Assembly (NCBI GenBank): GCA_963675135.1
Contig: OY776124.1
Coordinates: forward strand, 9,252,677 to 9,316,676
Direction: 5' to 3'
Length of the DNA: 64,000 nt
Source: Galeopsis tetrahit
Taxonomy: Eukaryota; Streptophyta; Magnoliopsida; Lamiales; Lamiaceae
A program made the translations under genes and the position numbers. This document shows positions 22,332 through 34,197 of the stretch, piece by piece (within the stretch, counting starts at the first letter, position 1; each line of letters opens with the position of its first letter). Under the pieces are notes generated by a model. That model searched no databases and was not told the DNA's origin. It was given only the letters and a program-made list of their open reading frames with translations.

Positions 22332-22911
22332 TTACATAAGTGCAATAGTAGGGTTTAGTATCATTTATTGAGAATATAGGAGTATGTTTCATGACATGTT
22401 TTTTATTGTCTTCAATACATAGTCAGTCATAAAGGGGTGGAAGAAACTATACTTTGTGGACTGAGATTTTACATGAATTATAAATTAACCCGAATGAAAT
22501 GTAAATAAATTATTATGATTTCTTCAGAAAAATTTTGTCATGTTGTTTAGGTTGGTTGGATATTTATTGTAAAAATACATGTTCATAATGAATTTTTTTA
22601 AAGCAATCCATATAGGAGAAATGAAAATTAACTATATAGTTTTATTTATGTAAAATTTAAGACAAATTTGAAATGTATATATAAAACTCTCAATTGTTGC
22701 ATACATTTTAAATTCATGCACTTTTCACGTATAGATCCTTTATACGTAGCAATTATATTAGTTTACATTTTTCAGTTAAAATTACTAACATTGTTCAAAT
22801 GAAGTTAACAACAAAACCGATTTTATAATATACTACTATGCTATATTAGCTTACACGTCTTTACTCTCATTTTAGAAATTTCCCATCCTGATGGTCTTCA
22901 CTTCAACCCCA
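22332..22911. other. AT-rich flank, nothing recognised
   Basis: Non-coding AT-rich DNA downstream of the MRS2 remnant; may include its old 3' untranslated region. No repeats or ORFs are supported. Confidence 0.4.
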
Positions 22912-23718
22912 ACAAGATAGGGGTCTGACTATATGCACCTCCATTTCAGTTTGATGCACTCCCCCATCAATCCCCCGATTTATACACTCCCCAAATTTAG
23001 GTCACACCCCCCTTCAAATGTCATAAATACCCCTCCTCTCATAACATATATATTACTACACACACCCCACCCTTCCTCTTCTTCCTTCCCATTTCCCCCA
23101 ACCCACCTCCTCCTCCCCATTTCCTCAACAGTCGCCGACGACGCCCATCCCAACCCCCGTCGCCGCCGCCCACCCCCACCCACCCTCGCCGCCGCCCCCT
23201 CCCCTCCCTTCCCACTCCCCCGTTGTAAAAAAAAAATTGAAGCTTCTGCGTTTGTCCCACCTCCCCCGTCCGGCGGACTCCCTCTCCTTCGACGCCGGCA
23301 GCCGCGCCCCCTCTTCCGACGGCCTCCCTCCGCCATCCACCCAACGTCGTGGCCGCCGCCGCCGCGACACAGCTTTTTTTGTCTTTTTTTTCTGTGTTTT
23401 CTCTCTTCGGCCGTTCGGCGGCCTCGCTCGATTTCGGCAGTCTCAACCCGCCGCCCAGACGTCGCTGTCCGTCCTCCTGCCGCCGTCGTTGAGGCTAACA
23501 GGTAGGGTTTTTTAATTTTTTTCTTTTCTGTTCTCACGGCCGCCATGGAGGGCGGCCACGCCCCCGTCCACCGTCTCACGGCCGCCTCCTTCTCCCCTTT
23601 TCCTCTCACTCACATCCGGCCGCTGCCGCCTGGTAAAATGCCGGCCGCCGTACTCCCAATTCCAATGTTAGGGTTTTCTGCATTTTTGCAGAAAACCCTA
23701 ATTTTTTATTTTTTTTTC

Positions 23719-23810
23719 ATTTTCGACTATATAATGTGGATTAAATACACTCTCATCGGCAAATTGTTGTCGACGAGGGTGTATTTGATCGACATTACGT
23801 AGTCGAAAAT
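23719..23810. repeat. Imperfect hairpin inside MULE 1
   Basis: ATTTTCGACTA... and ...TAGTCGAAAAT form the base, and TAAATACACTCTCATCG pairs imperfectly with CGAGGGTGTATTTGATC. A relative of the perfect hairpin at 23832-23923. Confidence 0.7.
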
Positions 23811-23831
23811 GATTTTTTTTTTTTTTTAATA

Positions 23832-23923
23832 ATTTTCGACCAACCAGTGTCGACCACATACACTCACGTCGATAACTCGTTGTCGACGGGAGTGTATGTG
23901 GTCGACACTGGTTGGTCGAAAAT
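23832..23923. repeat. Near-perfect 92-nt hairpin inside MULE 1
   Basis: A 34-bp perfect stem (23832-23865 with 23890-23923; outer part ATTTTCGACCAACCAGTGTC), then a short inner stem CGTCGA/TCGACG around a 10-base loop. Transcribed from either strand it would make a long, almost perfect double strand, like a young miRNA or siRNA precursor. Confidence 0.9.
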
Positions 23924-24221
23924 TAGTAAAAAAAAATTGTGATTTTTTTGAGTGCATGGTTGATTTCTGTATTTTTTTTTGAGCTTGATGGTCGCCGGAA
24001 ATGGTGTCGCCGGCGACCGGAAGTTGTGGGTTAGAAAAATGTGAAAGAAATGAAGGGGGGTGCATTCAGTAGGGGATAGTACTGTATATTTAATGAAGGG
24101 TATTTTGGGTTTTTTACCCTATTATTTTATTAAAAAACTGAAAGGGGGAGTGCATCAAACTGAAATGGAGGTGCATATAGTCAGACCCACAAGATAGATT
24201 GATAAGCTGCCTTCAAGTCAA

Positions 24222-25175
24222 GGGTTTGGCTATATACCCCTCCAGCTTTGTTAAATATACTCCCCGATTGATGCACCCACTTTAAAGTGATAATGGTTAG
24301 ATATACTCCCTCTAAATTACCCAAATTATTCTTTCTTTTCAAATGTCAAAGGTTAAATATACTTCCCCAATTAAAAACCCTAATTCATTTTTCCCATCTT
24401 TCTTCTTCCCCATCAAACGACCGTCTCCGTCGGCCCTGGCGCCGGCCCGCCCAACCCCACCTCCAGCAGTGTCATCCCAGTCGTCGGCGCCCCCGCCTGC
24501 ACCACCCCCCTCCATTTTCTTTTTCTCTGCAAATCTGCCCCCACCCCGAACCTGCGCCGCCCACGTCGCCGTCACCTACATATGCCTCCCTCCTTCTCGT
24601 TTTTTTTATTAATTTCTGTTGCGAGCGCATTTGCAACGCCACCGCCACAGCCGCCCTCACCCAAGGTCGGTCGCGCCCCTCTACCCTTCGCCCAAGGTCG
24701 TGCCCCTCCTCCCTCGACCAACCGCCGCCGCCGCCGGAACCCTAAATGGGAAACCCATGTTTTTTTTCTTTAATTTTCAACAAAAAGTCCTCGAAAATAT
24801 TGTTTATTGTCGAGAACTTTTTGGCGATTTTTTTTAAAATTTTGATTAATGGTTGTCGGCAACGGTGTTCTTCATCGACAACTCATAGTAAAAAATATAC
24901 CCTGTGGTCGACACTAGTTTATCAAAACATTGTACCGGAGTTGGGTGCCTGCCGGAGTTTGTATGTGTTTCTTTTATTCGTTTTATTTTCGGCGGCGGCG
25001 ACAGGGTGGCGGCGGTTGTTATCCTGCAATTAGGGTTAGGGTTAAATTTGAGGAGTGTATTTATCCTAACATATTATATTAAAAGGGTAAATTTGACATT
25101 TTACGTGATTATTAAATTAATAAATGGAGAGGGGGAGTATACTTAACAAAGCTGGAGGGGTATATAGCCAGACCC
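24222..25175. mobile_element. Second, related non-autonomous MULE
   Basis: 954 bp with TIRs GGGTYTGGCTATATACCCCT extending about 45 bp with a few mismatches, and the 9-bp duplication TCAAGTCAA at 24213-24221 and 25176-25184. TIR length and layout match the MULE 33 bp to its left (GGGTCTG.CTATAT...CTCCCCC). The interior again has a GC-rich C/T segment (24420-24760) and a GTGGTCGACACTAGTTTATC segment like the hairpin arm of the first element. No transposase is present. Confidence 0.88.
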
Positions 25176-25319
25176 TCAAGTCAATTCTGTAACATGCTAG
25201 TATTTGATGATAAGAAACTCAATTTTGTAACGGAGTACTATTGTATATACAAACACTCACTTAATTACTATATACAGATTGAACAGCCTTGAGCCCTCGA
25301 CATATAATCATAGTGTCTA

Positions 25320-25500
25320 ACAGACACATGCGGTTTTGAACCGCCGAACCGTCTAAATCGGCGGTTTTGAACTGACAGTTTAGCGAACAGGCGGTTACGA
25401 TTTCAAAACTGGACTGTAACCTTAATTTCCCGGTTCGATTTCGGTTTGTATTTTTGAAAACCAACGATAACGGTTAAACCGCCGGTTCGGCGGTTATATA
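25320..25500. repeat. CGGTT-rich repeat, hAT-like
   Basis: Repeated words GAACCGCC, GGCGGTT and CGGTTCGG in both orientations, the sort of subterminal repeat seen in plant hAT elements. I could not find paired ends or a target duplication, so the class is tentative. Confidence 0.4.
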
Positions 25501-25507
25501 TATATTA

Positions 25508-25773
25508 CTCCATATGCTTCGCAATTACTTTCACACTTTCCTTTTCGGGACGTCCCACAATAACTTTCAAACCCTTTATAAACTCCACCCTCACAATATC
25601 CTCAATTTTACAAAAATGACATTACTTTTTCTCCACACTTACACAAAAGTCAACTCATTTATTTACTTTATACATAAATGTTTACAAAATTACCCCTCAA
25701 AATCCCCACTAAATTCACTTTTCTTATTTTGTGTGCCACTTCACATGTGAAAGTAATCACGGGACGAAGGGAG
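25508..25773. mobile_element. Stowaway-like MITE
   Basis: 266 bp flanked by TA. The ends CTCCATATGCTTCGCAATTA and the inverse of TGATTACTTTCAC...CTTCGTCCC pair imperfectly; the right end shows the usual GGGACGAAGGGAG. Confidence 0.8.
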
Positions 25774-25775
25774 TA

Positions 25776-25979
25776 TATTTATTTGAGTTATAATTTTATA
25801 CTTTTTAGTTATCATTTTTCGTTTTAAATTGATAAATAATGAATCAATACAATGATAATTATGATATGATAAAATTTTTCATCTAACATTAATATCTAAT
25901 GATAGAATAATTATAAAGTTTTAATAAACTAAAACACTTCAAATAAATCAAATACTTAACACTTAAAAGTTCCGATTGG
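25776..25979. other. AT-rich spacer
   Basis: Low-complexity AT-rich DNA; nothing recognised. Confidence 0.4.
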
Positions 25980-27720
25980 AAAGTCCCACTTCCGACGGAT
26001 GAACCTTTTGAAGGTGTGTGACTTGAACGAATTTTTGGTCACTGTAATTTTTGACTAACTACTTCCCCTCAAGCATAAGGGTTCGTAGTAGTAATGGAAG
26101 TATTCGACCAAGTAGTATCGACCTAGGAGGTGGGTTTGTGCAATGGATCCCTAGAGTTTTGTGTCGGCATACTAATGTAATTACGGGCTCGGGTTTTTTG
26201 GATTTCTAAAATTAAGCTAACTTACTACCAAGATGCAAGAAATTAAATCAAATACCAACCTAGAAACTAACAAATAATTTATACTACTAAAAGTGAGAAA
26301 AGCGCCAATAAGAGAATTTACCACAACTTAGCAAAGAAAATTACTAATAAAGCAAGAGATCAACAATTAAAACAAAGAACAACTACGAATATAATTCGAA
26401 GAAGTGCAAGGGTGAGAGAATGCTTCAGGTGTTCTCTAGCTACCTAGTGAAATAGAGAGGAATTGTTTGTACTTTGTTATTGCTTCAATTACGACTTGCT
26501 AAGAGCATCAAGATGCTAGGATGAAAATCTTTTCCCTTCGGGTACTATAGCTTTACGTCTAAGGTGTTCCCAAACCCGGTAATACGACCTCTTCCTAATC
26601 CTCACCAACTACCCGAATAACCATTCAAGTAATTAATGTCTCTTAATGGGGTTCTAATACAATTAACTCTCTCTCGACGAATTAAAAGTATAATAAATGC
26701 ATTTGTATACCAACAACTCACGCCATAAATTTAAACATGTTCATGTAACTCTCGTCTACGCTAAACATGCCTCAAAATACGGATTAATAGAAGCTAATAC
26801 ACAAAGCACCAATAAAACTCAATAAAAGAAGCAACAATCCAAATATCAACAATATTCAAAGCATAAACCATTCCAACACTAAATATTCACATGGTTTTAA
26901 ACACCCAAAGCATAAAAACCTTAGCCCATGGTGTTTGATAAAACACCCATGGCTAAAACAACAAAATAAAACATGAAAATGAAATTTACCAAACAAAGCT
27001 TAAATAAAAGAAAAATAGCACCTTGAGAGTCTTGAAATTCATCAATTCTTACATGAAAATGAAATACCCAAATGATTTTAAACTAAAAGACATAAAAACT
27101 ATCTAATGGAGAGTGTGTTTGAGGAGAGAAGCTCCTCAAACCCTAATCTATTTACTCTTCTACTTATCTCATATTGTGTGTGTGAAAAATGAGTTGGAAG
27201 ACCCTTAAAAATCTGATTTGGGGTGCTTCTTATAGTTGGGAAGAGTGTTGGAGACGAAATTTGCACTTAGGCCCTTGAAATTCTATAAAATTCTCGAATT
27301 TTTGCCCAAAAACGGGCTCAAACGGTCAACCGAGTGGGATGGAAGTCCAGAAAATGCTCTGGAAACAGATTTCACTCGGTCAACCGAGTGGGTTGACTCG
27401 GCTGCCCGAGTGGATTCTGCTACAATTCCGCATTTTATCGTTTCGATCATATCTTGAGCTTCCGACCTCCGATTGACTTGATTCTTTTTTTCATTCCACT
27501 CATTTTTTCGAGACGCATCCAATGGTGCAGTTATCTTCTTGACTTCATGAATTCTCATACACGTATTTTGCTTCCAAATAAGTTCAATTTACCTAAAAAA
27601 TAGCAAAACACATACCTTTCTCATTTCAAGTGCAATTAGTCAATTTAGTGTGAATAATGCAACAAAACCCTCAAAATTATGTAAAATAAACGCATGAATT
27701 TCAAGAAATTTTCACACTAA
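25980..27720. repeat. Unclassified non-coding repeat-like segment
   Basis: No coding frame of note, but the texture of a transposon: A-rich multi-stop interior, a sharp end at CACACTAATCAG (27709-27720), and an ACTCGGTCAACCGAGT palindromic motif used twice around 27310-27410. The 5'-like end includes GTAGTATCGACCTAGGAGG near 26111. I cannot place it in a class; a large retrotransposon derivative lacking coding sequence is one possibility. Confidence 0.35.
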
Positions 27721-28080
27721 TCAGTGTGCCATGAAAGTTCTGTATCCTCCCCCGTGCTTAAATTTATATTTTGTTTGCAATACCTATAACAAACTTCACG
27801 TGTATTATCTAATGGATTTATATCACTCACACGAAAGAGAATTTTCAAGTGAGGTTTAAAGTCGGGTTGAATGCGAGGCGGCGGCAGATTGACTTCTTCT
27901 TCATCACGTGTAATATTGACATTTGTTACACCTGATCCTTCTGTTGCCATTTGAAAAAAAAAATGAGAAACTTTGAAAGTTGAATACTTGAATTGAGAGA
28001 GAAAGTATGAAGTATGAACTATGAAATGTGAGAGATTTGTGATTTGGGGCGAAAAATAAGTTGAGAAGTGGTCCATATTT
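27721..28080 (-). pseudogene. N-terminal fragment of a hAT-type BED-finger protein
   Basis: The minus-strand frame has a plausible start MATEGSGVTNVNITRDEEEV at about 27952, followed by a proline-rich linker and a degenerate BED zinc-finger half, CYRYCKQNINLSTGEDTELS (plant hAT transposases have C-x2-C then STG.GT.LW). It is cut at 27720 by the neighbouring repeat end. A TATA-like CTATAAATA lies upstream on the minus strand at about 28078-28086. The 5' leader resembles that of the plus-strand hAT relic to the right, in inverted orientation. Confidence 0.5.
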
Positions 28081-28759
28081 ATAGATGGAAATTCGGTTTT
28101 TTTTTAATTTAAAAAAAATATATAATAATAATCGGTCAAACAGGTGGTTTGACCGTCGAATCTGATTAACCTCCGGTTGAACCCATTTGAAATTTGACCG
28201 TTGGCGTTTCAACGGTCCAGATTTGTTGACCGTTGAGATTCAACGGTCCATATTAATTCGGATTTAAATAAAAAAAATATCCAACTGTCAAATCTGATGG
28301 TTAAACAACCGATTTTTTTTTTTTGAAAAAATATGTTCGTTGAAGATCAACGGTTCAGATCATTTGACCGTTGAATCTCAACGGGGCCACGATTTGCTGT
28401 GTCAGGCGGTTAACCGACGGTTTGCCGAATTTATTTTTTTTAAATTCCGAAATTACACCTATAAATACCTCATTTTCTCCTCTCATTTTTCTCACCAAAC
28501 TCAATCTCTTATTCTCATTTTCTCAATACTCTCTTTCTAAAGTCTTAACATTCATTAATTTCATATTTTCATTCTCAATACTCTCTCAATTTTCATTACT
28601 CTCTCTCAAATCTCAATTTCATTTTATTAACTTCATTTTTATATAATTAATATTTAGTATTTACAAATATGTCTTCTTCAAATCAAGAGAAAAGACTATC
28701 GTATCTTCTTCACAACCTCGACAAAGTCGCGTTCCATTAACGATAATGAAAAATAACAT

Positions 28760-29640
28760 ATGCATAGAGTTTTTGGTAACGATATCGTTGAGCATCTACA
28801 CGGTCTTGCGTCGGATGATGATGAAGAAGTTCAAGGTGGTCCAACTCAAGAAAGTGAAACTGAAATTCCACCACCTTCAACTGAAGGCGCCGAAATTCCA
28901 CCACCTTCAACTGAAACTCTTGCACAAGCCATAGGAATTAAATCCGAAATTTTTGCACGTCACTTTCGAAAAATTCCAACCGCCGAAACCGATAGGTTTA
29001 AAAAATTTTGTAATTATTGTACAAAGGAATATAAATTTAAGAAGGTAGGAGGAATATAAATTCTTTGTAATTATTGAAACGACACAAACGCAACTACGAG
29101 AATTTACCGGGTCCTCCGAAGGCGGAGTTCAAGGTGAGGTAAGTAATCCGACTTCTCTTTTTAAATATGATCAAGCATATTTTAGAAGAATGTTAGCTAA
29201 ATTGATAAGTGTTCAACATCTTCCTTATAGTTTTGTTGAAATTTTTTTTTTAATGATTTGGTACAACTTTCACTGCAACCAAGCATGAAAAAAAATTCTC
29301 GTTCTACGGTTACTCGTGATATTGCTAATATTGTTGGTGAATATAAACTTGCTTTGATCAATACTTTTTGTTAACTTAGGAGTAAAGTTTCTATTTGTTC
29401 TGATATTTGGAGTGATAATTTTTAAAAATATTCGTATATGAAAATTACTTGTCATTGGATTGATGAATCTTAGACTTTAAACAAAAGATGAATTGCATGT
29501 AGGGATTTTGATGGTGTGCACTCGGCCAATGCTACTAAAATTAAAATTGTTGATATTTTAAGAACTTAAGGTTTGATTAACAAAAAAAATTCAATTTGTT
29601 TTGATAATGCTAGTTAGAACAACCCTTCAATTGAATATTT
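28760..29640 (+). pseudogene. hAT transposase pseudogene
   Basis: A plus-strand relic in several frames. First comes MHRVFGNDIVEHLHGLASDD with an acidic, proline-rich segment, then a BED-type finger half FCNYCTKEYKFKK. Downstream, with stops and frameshifts, come hAT transposase signatures: RRMLAKLISVQHLPYSFVE, STVTRDIANIVGEYKLAL-like, then RSKVSICSDIWSDN, the Asp-containing block typical of hAT catalytic domains, and a HSANATKIKIVDILR-like block. A TATA box CTATAAATACC lies upstream at about 28458-28468. The C-terminal dimerisation domain is not seen. It is clearly non-functional. Confidence 0.72.
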
Positions 29641-30545
29641 ATGGATCTATCCCTAATTATCCTCGCTATATGGTGAGGGACGTTGAGGGTCTCCAGGGTT
29701 ATGGTTTTTCCGTTTGGCAAGGGTTTCACCCCAGTTATATGGAGAGTATTGTATATTAACAAGTCATTAAAATACTATTATGTTACTCGCATAGCATTGA
29801 TCTAGTCAAGACATATAAATGCATGTATAAAGTGTTACTATTAAATTGAGTTGTAACGACATAATCATCTCAATCTCTTACAATATATACATATGTAGAC
29901 TAACATCTTGAAAAATGCATTGAATTGAAATTTATCACCATGCCTCTTCAAAGGACCTTAACCATTCCTTTTAATCAATGAAGCATTTACAAATGAATCT
30001 GAAGGCCATAACTTAAACTTGGAGAACATTGTGAGCAAGAATACCATTTTAGTTCTATCAACAAGGTTGCCGAAGTAGTATGTCAGAAAGACTAATGCTC
30101 TCTGATAAACGAGGCAATACTTCCGACCAATGATTATTGCATTTGAATTTATTTCTCCGGAAAAGGTTGCTTTTTTAATACAACGGTAGATCGTGAAATT
30201 AAAATTTCAAAGGTTTATGGAGTCAATAAAGATCTACATGAGATTTATGTGAGGGCTAAGCAGGTTTGAGATTATTACTTTACAATTATGCAAACCTGGC
30301 CGCCACTTCCAGTTGTATAACTTACTTTATGAAACTCTTTTTTCAATAATGTGATGCTTATATGCAACCATCCATTCAATTTCATTATTCTTCTCACTTG
30401 TTTTGATGTTCAATTTTATTATTTAAATTATATATATAATATTAAAACATGTTATTTACGCATTATAAGTTTTAAAAAAAAAAATCATATGCTTAAATTA
30501 TTTTCTAGAAACTTTTAAGTAATACTTAAATAATAGAATTTATAT
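29641..30545. other. AT-rich DNA, nothing recognised
   Basis: It may contain remote hAT remains, but I could not align it to a domain with confidence. Confidence 0.35.
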
Positions 30546-32876
30546 AAATAAAAAACTTAGGTACCCTTTGAAAGTTGGGTCCCAGAGGGTTAGCCATACC
30601 TTTTGAAACTCAAACTTGTCTAATTTTCATTACTTGAAAATGGCTAATTTGTTTTCCATAAACATCTAGATACACAATCTTCATGTTAAATGTCTTAGGT
30701 TGAGATTGAGTATATGTGTAAGTTTTGGATGATTTAGGAGAATTGTGTTTGTTCTTATGAACATTTCTTCTAAATCTATCTTTTGACTTTTGTGCAATAT
30801 GCCTGAATTTTTGTGGATAGGTATTCAGATGACTTGACACCTTTGGCATGTAAGGTTCAAGTCTTTTGTACTCATTGTACCTAGGTTGTAAATTTCTTTG
30901 GTTATTTATTGAAACCTTCTCATAAGAGTTGGTCTTCTTTGAATAACTTGGGGCTTTCTAACCTGAGTCTGGGAGTTTTTCAGATGAGTTGTCTTCCATT
31001 AACTTTTACTCTTTTGAATTATCTCAGACCTATGATATCTAATTTTAGGACTTTCAACCTTTGATTTGACATTCAGGGTGTTTGGTACAATGTGAGCTTT
31101 ACCTTTATCCATCATCTTTGACAGCTTTGGTTCAACAATTTCAGTTTGAGCCACACACTTTACAAAGACTCTTAGAAATACTTGTTGAAGTATCACTAAG
31201 GCATGGTGAAGTTACTTCATCTGGATTATAACCAAGTCCAAACTTCTTAGTCATAGGTCTTTGCAATCCTTGTATTTCATCTATTGTATTAGATGACTTG
31301 AACAAGGCAGCCAATTTTAATTTCAGACTCTCTTCACCTTTTTTCAAAAGCTCATGTTCCTTGAAAAAATAGTCAAACTTAGCCAATAGTGTTTTGTGAT
31401 CTGAATTCTTACCTTATGAAATTCAACTTGATCTTCCAACTTTTTTAGTTGTTCAGATGACTTTTCTTTCAGAGTGTTCAACTCATTAGTCAAGTTGTTG
31501 CACAACTCATTGGTTCTCAAGTCACGTTCACCTTCAGTTTGAGTAAGTTGTTCAATTTGAACATCCATAGCTTTGTTGTCTTTTAAGGTCTGATCATGAA
31601 TTTCTTGTAGTCTCATAAAGTCTTCCATCAACTTTCTAAAAGAAAATTTCAAGTTGTCTTCATTAGACATCAGTGTGTTGCTAGAATTAACAGAACAAGA
31701 ACTAGATTGTACCTCATAATCTTCAATAACAGTTAGACATTCTTCATCACTGTTATCAGAAAACATCTCAGATGATGAAGATGGTAGTTGATCATCTTCA
31801 GAGGTTTCTTTTTCAGTCTTTAAGGCTTTCCTCTTTCCATATTTCTTATCCCTCTTAGTTTGTCTTTCCTTCATTTTCTAGGAAGTTAGCTCTGGACAAT
31901 CATATTGGAAATGTCCTGTCTTTTTTTAAATTGAAGCAAGCATTTTCATCCTTCTTCTTTTCAGAATCACTTTTCTTAGATGAAGAGGATGGTTCTTCCT
32001 TGGAGTTGTCTCTTTTGGATCTCCTATCTTCATTTTTCTTTTCAGGTGAGTTGTATCTTCTTCTTCTATCTTGGTAATACTTCTTGTATTTACCAAATTT
32101 AGAATTCAGCTTTTCAAATCTTCTTGCCATCCTGGCCAACTCATCTAGTTCAAGTCATATTCATTTTCCTTGAGTTCTAAAAACACTTGTTGCATTGGCA
32201 AGACTGATAGATCTTTTTTGTTTTGCATCATGACTGCATACACATTCCATTTGGAGGTTAAACTCCTAAGAGTCTTCAAGGCCACTTCTCTCTTGGAATA
32301 TTCTTTCCCAAGTGAGTTGATTTCATTCATGATATCAGTGAACCTTCCATCCAGTTGATCAATGTTTTCACCAGGCTTCATGGTGAATTGCTCATACTTC
32401 TGGACAACAACGTGAAGCTTGTTTTCCTTGATCTTGTCAGTTCCTTCACACATTAAGGTTAATGTGTCCCAAATATCTTTGACATTTATGTAGTGAAACA
32501 CTCTTCTCATTATGGCATCTGGAATGATTTGATACAAGGTGTTCATTCCAACATAATTGAGATTTTGATTCTTTCTTCAGGTGTGAGCTCATCATCATCC
32601 TTGGGGATTTCCTGTGCTCCAGTAGCTCGTTGGGCAGTTGTAACATTTGTGTTTGGCTTCATAAACACAAATGGTCCTTTTGTGATCACCCTTAGCATTT
32701 CATCATGTAAACCGGCCAAATGAGTTTTCATCCTTATCTTCCAGAAATCATAATTTTCAATAGAAAACATGGGCAGCTTCTCGTAAGAAATCTTGTTGAT
32801 ATGATTGGTTCCCAATAGTAGTTGGTGAAGGAATAGTTACACCAGCAGTCTCAACAGTAGAAGAAGTGTTAGTCAT
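30546..32876 (-). pseudogene. Ty1/copia gag relic (UBN2-type, coiled-coil gag)
   Basis: A minus-strand relic starting at ATG 32876 and running through at least six frame changes or stops. Blocks in order: GTNHINKISYEKLPMFSIEN with YDFWKIRMKTHL (start of copia gag), the UBN2 core NVKDIWDTLTLMCEGTDKIK to EQFTMKPGENIDQLDGRF, a Lys/Arg/Ser-rich region with a destroyed zinc knuckle (CFNLKKDRTF where CxxC would be), a long coiled coil (31344-31874), then a basic tail. It stops near 30546 in sequence like the GPxFQRVPK run before the copia protease; protease, integrase, RT and RNase H are absent. The long coiled-coil gag suggests a SIRE/Maximus-type relative, which I infer only from general layout. 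Confidence 0.75.
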
Positions 32877-34189
32877 ACTGAGTAAAAATCACAAATATGC
32901 TCAGTTATTCTGTAAACACAGAATGTGCACAAATAAATCAGTTTAGGTAACCAAAGTCAATTCTCAAAGCAGCGGTCTTTAAACTCCTACTCTAAAAGTC
33001 CCGAAAGGAGTGTAACACGTGTATGGGAGGGGGAAATACATCTGAGTGTGTTTTTCAAAACTTTTTCAAACAATACAACACAAGTAATCAGAGTCAGGTG
33101 AATTGGATATATGCAAAGTCCTATGAAAATACTTATTGAGGTATTTTGACAAATCTTATCAAATAATCAACTTATATGCGGATTTATGATAGACCCTATT
33201 ATACCCCTTAGAAAATATGCTCTTAACAAGTTAACTAATTTTACTCACATAAAAAACAATGTTTATGCAAACTCTTATGAAAAACACGATTTTTCAAATA
33301 TGAACTATCGTGTGAAGATCAAAACAGGTTTTATGCACACTTAAGCAAATAAACAAGTAATGAATAAGCAAGTACTAAGGAAATAAGTAAATGCAGTAAG
33401 TAAAGAACACAAGATGTATATTGGTTCGGAGGCTAAACTGCTCCTACGTCCACTCTTCTGATTTAATAGGATAATTTCTTAATCACTTCGGAATTAACTT
33501 GTTTGTATAGTGTCAATGTGCACCCTCTTCTACTTCTCCTCTTCTCTTTGATTTCTTACAACCTTCTCTCGTTTTTCAATACTCTCAAACAACTACGAAC
33601 TCGACAATACTCGCAAATATCTCTCAAAGTGAAAGTAGGATTTTGTTCTTGGTACCAATTTAGTGTGATATCTTTACAATGTAAATCAAATATCACTATC
33701 TAGGCTTTGGATAATCTTAATATATTGTCTAATGGGAACTATTAGTTAACACTCAATTTCTTGCTTAAAATCTTAATCTCACGAATGCTTGAGCGTGGAA
33801 ATAGGAAAAGTAGAAGGGTGTGTATATGGAAGAGAGAAAAATTATTTATGTACTAGAAGGTTGGGGGTGTGAAGAGGGTATGAATAAAGATAGCCTAAGT
33901 CATTAAAAAAAATATATTTAGTTAATTTATTTCAAATATATTAATTTGTTAACTGAAAAATTGTACTGTAAAATTTATTTTAAAAAATCTAATTGTAAAT
34001 GTATTTTTTTAAAATTTTAAAATTGTAGATATAATTTTTTATTACTTTATAAATTCTAAAAAAATAAATTAAATTAAATTTAGTCGTCGTCATCATCTTA
34101 GTTATCCTCCTTCAATACCATCGTTTCAAATTTCGATCAACTCTAAATTTGTAGTCATCAAGTCTACATAAAGAAGATGCCCACACCTA
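32877..34189. other. Non-coding DNA upstream of the gag relic
   Basis: Probably the old leader and LTR region of the copia relic on its right (5') side, for example around ATATTGGTTCGGAGG at 33418. I find no TGGTATCAGAGC-type PBS and no repeated LTR, so this is an inference. 33880-34100 is AT-rich. Confidence 0.35.
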
Positions 34190-34197
34190 GAGGTGAT

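Larger units (their letters stand above)
22921..24188. mobile_element. Non-autonomous MULE with perfect 45-bp TIRs
   Basis: A 1,268-bp element beginning GGGTCTGACTATATGCACC and ending in its exact inverse; the inverted repeats match over about 45 bp without a mismatch. It is flanked by the 9-bp direct repeat ACAAGATAG (22912-22920 and 24189-24197), the length typical of Mutator-like elements. No transposase is present. The left third is a GC-rich, C-rich stretch (about 23080-23680) resembling a plant 5'UTR/first exon ending at an ACAG-GTAGGG donor-like site, which suggests a captured gene fragment (Pack-MULE). The right part holds two hairpins. Confidence 0.9.

Noticed and set aside
22933..23505. 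A 190-codon proline-rich ORF as a gene
   Set aside because: It lies inside a MULE, begins in the terminal repeat, is open on both strands because of C-rich composition, and has no domain.
23832..23923. Hairpin as an intrinsic transcription terminator
   Set aside because: Plant nuclear genes do not use such terminators; a small-RNA or structural origin fits better.
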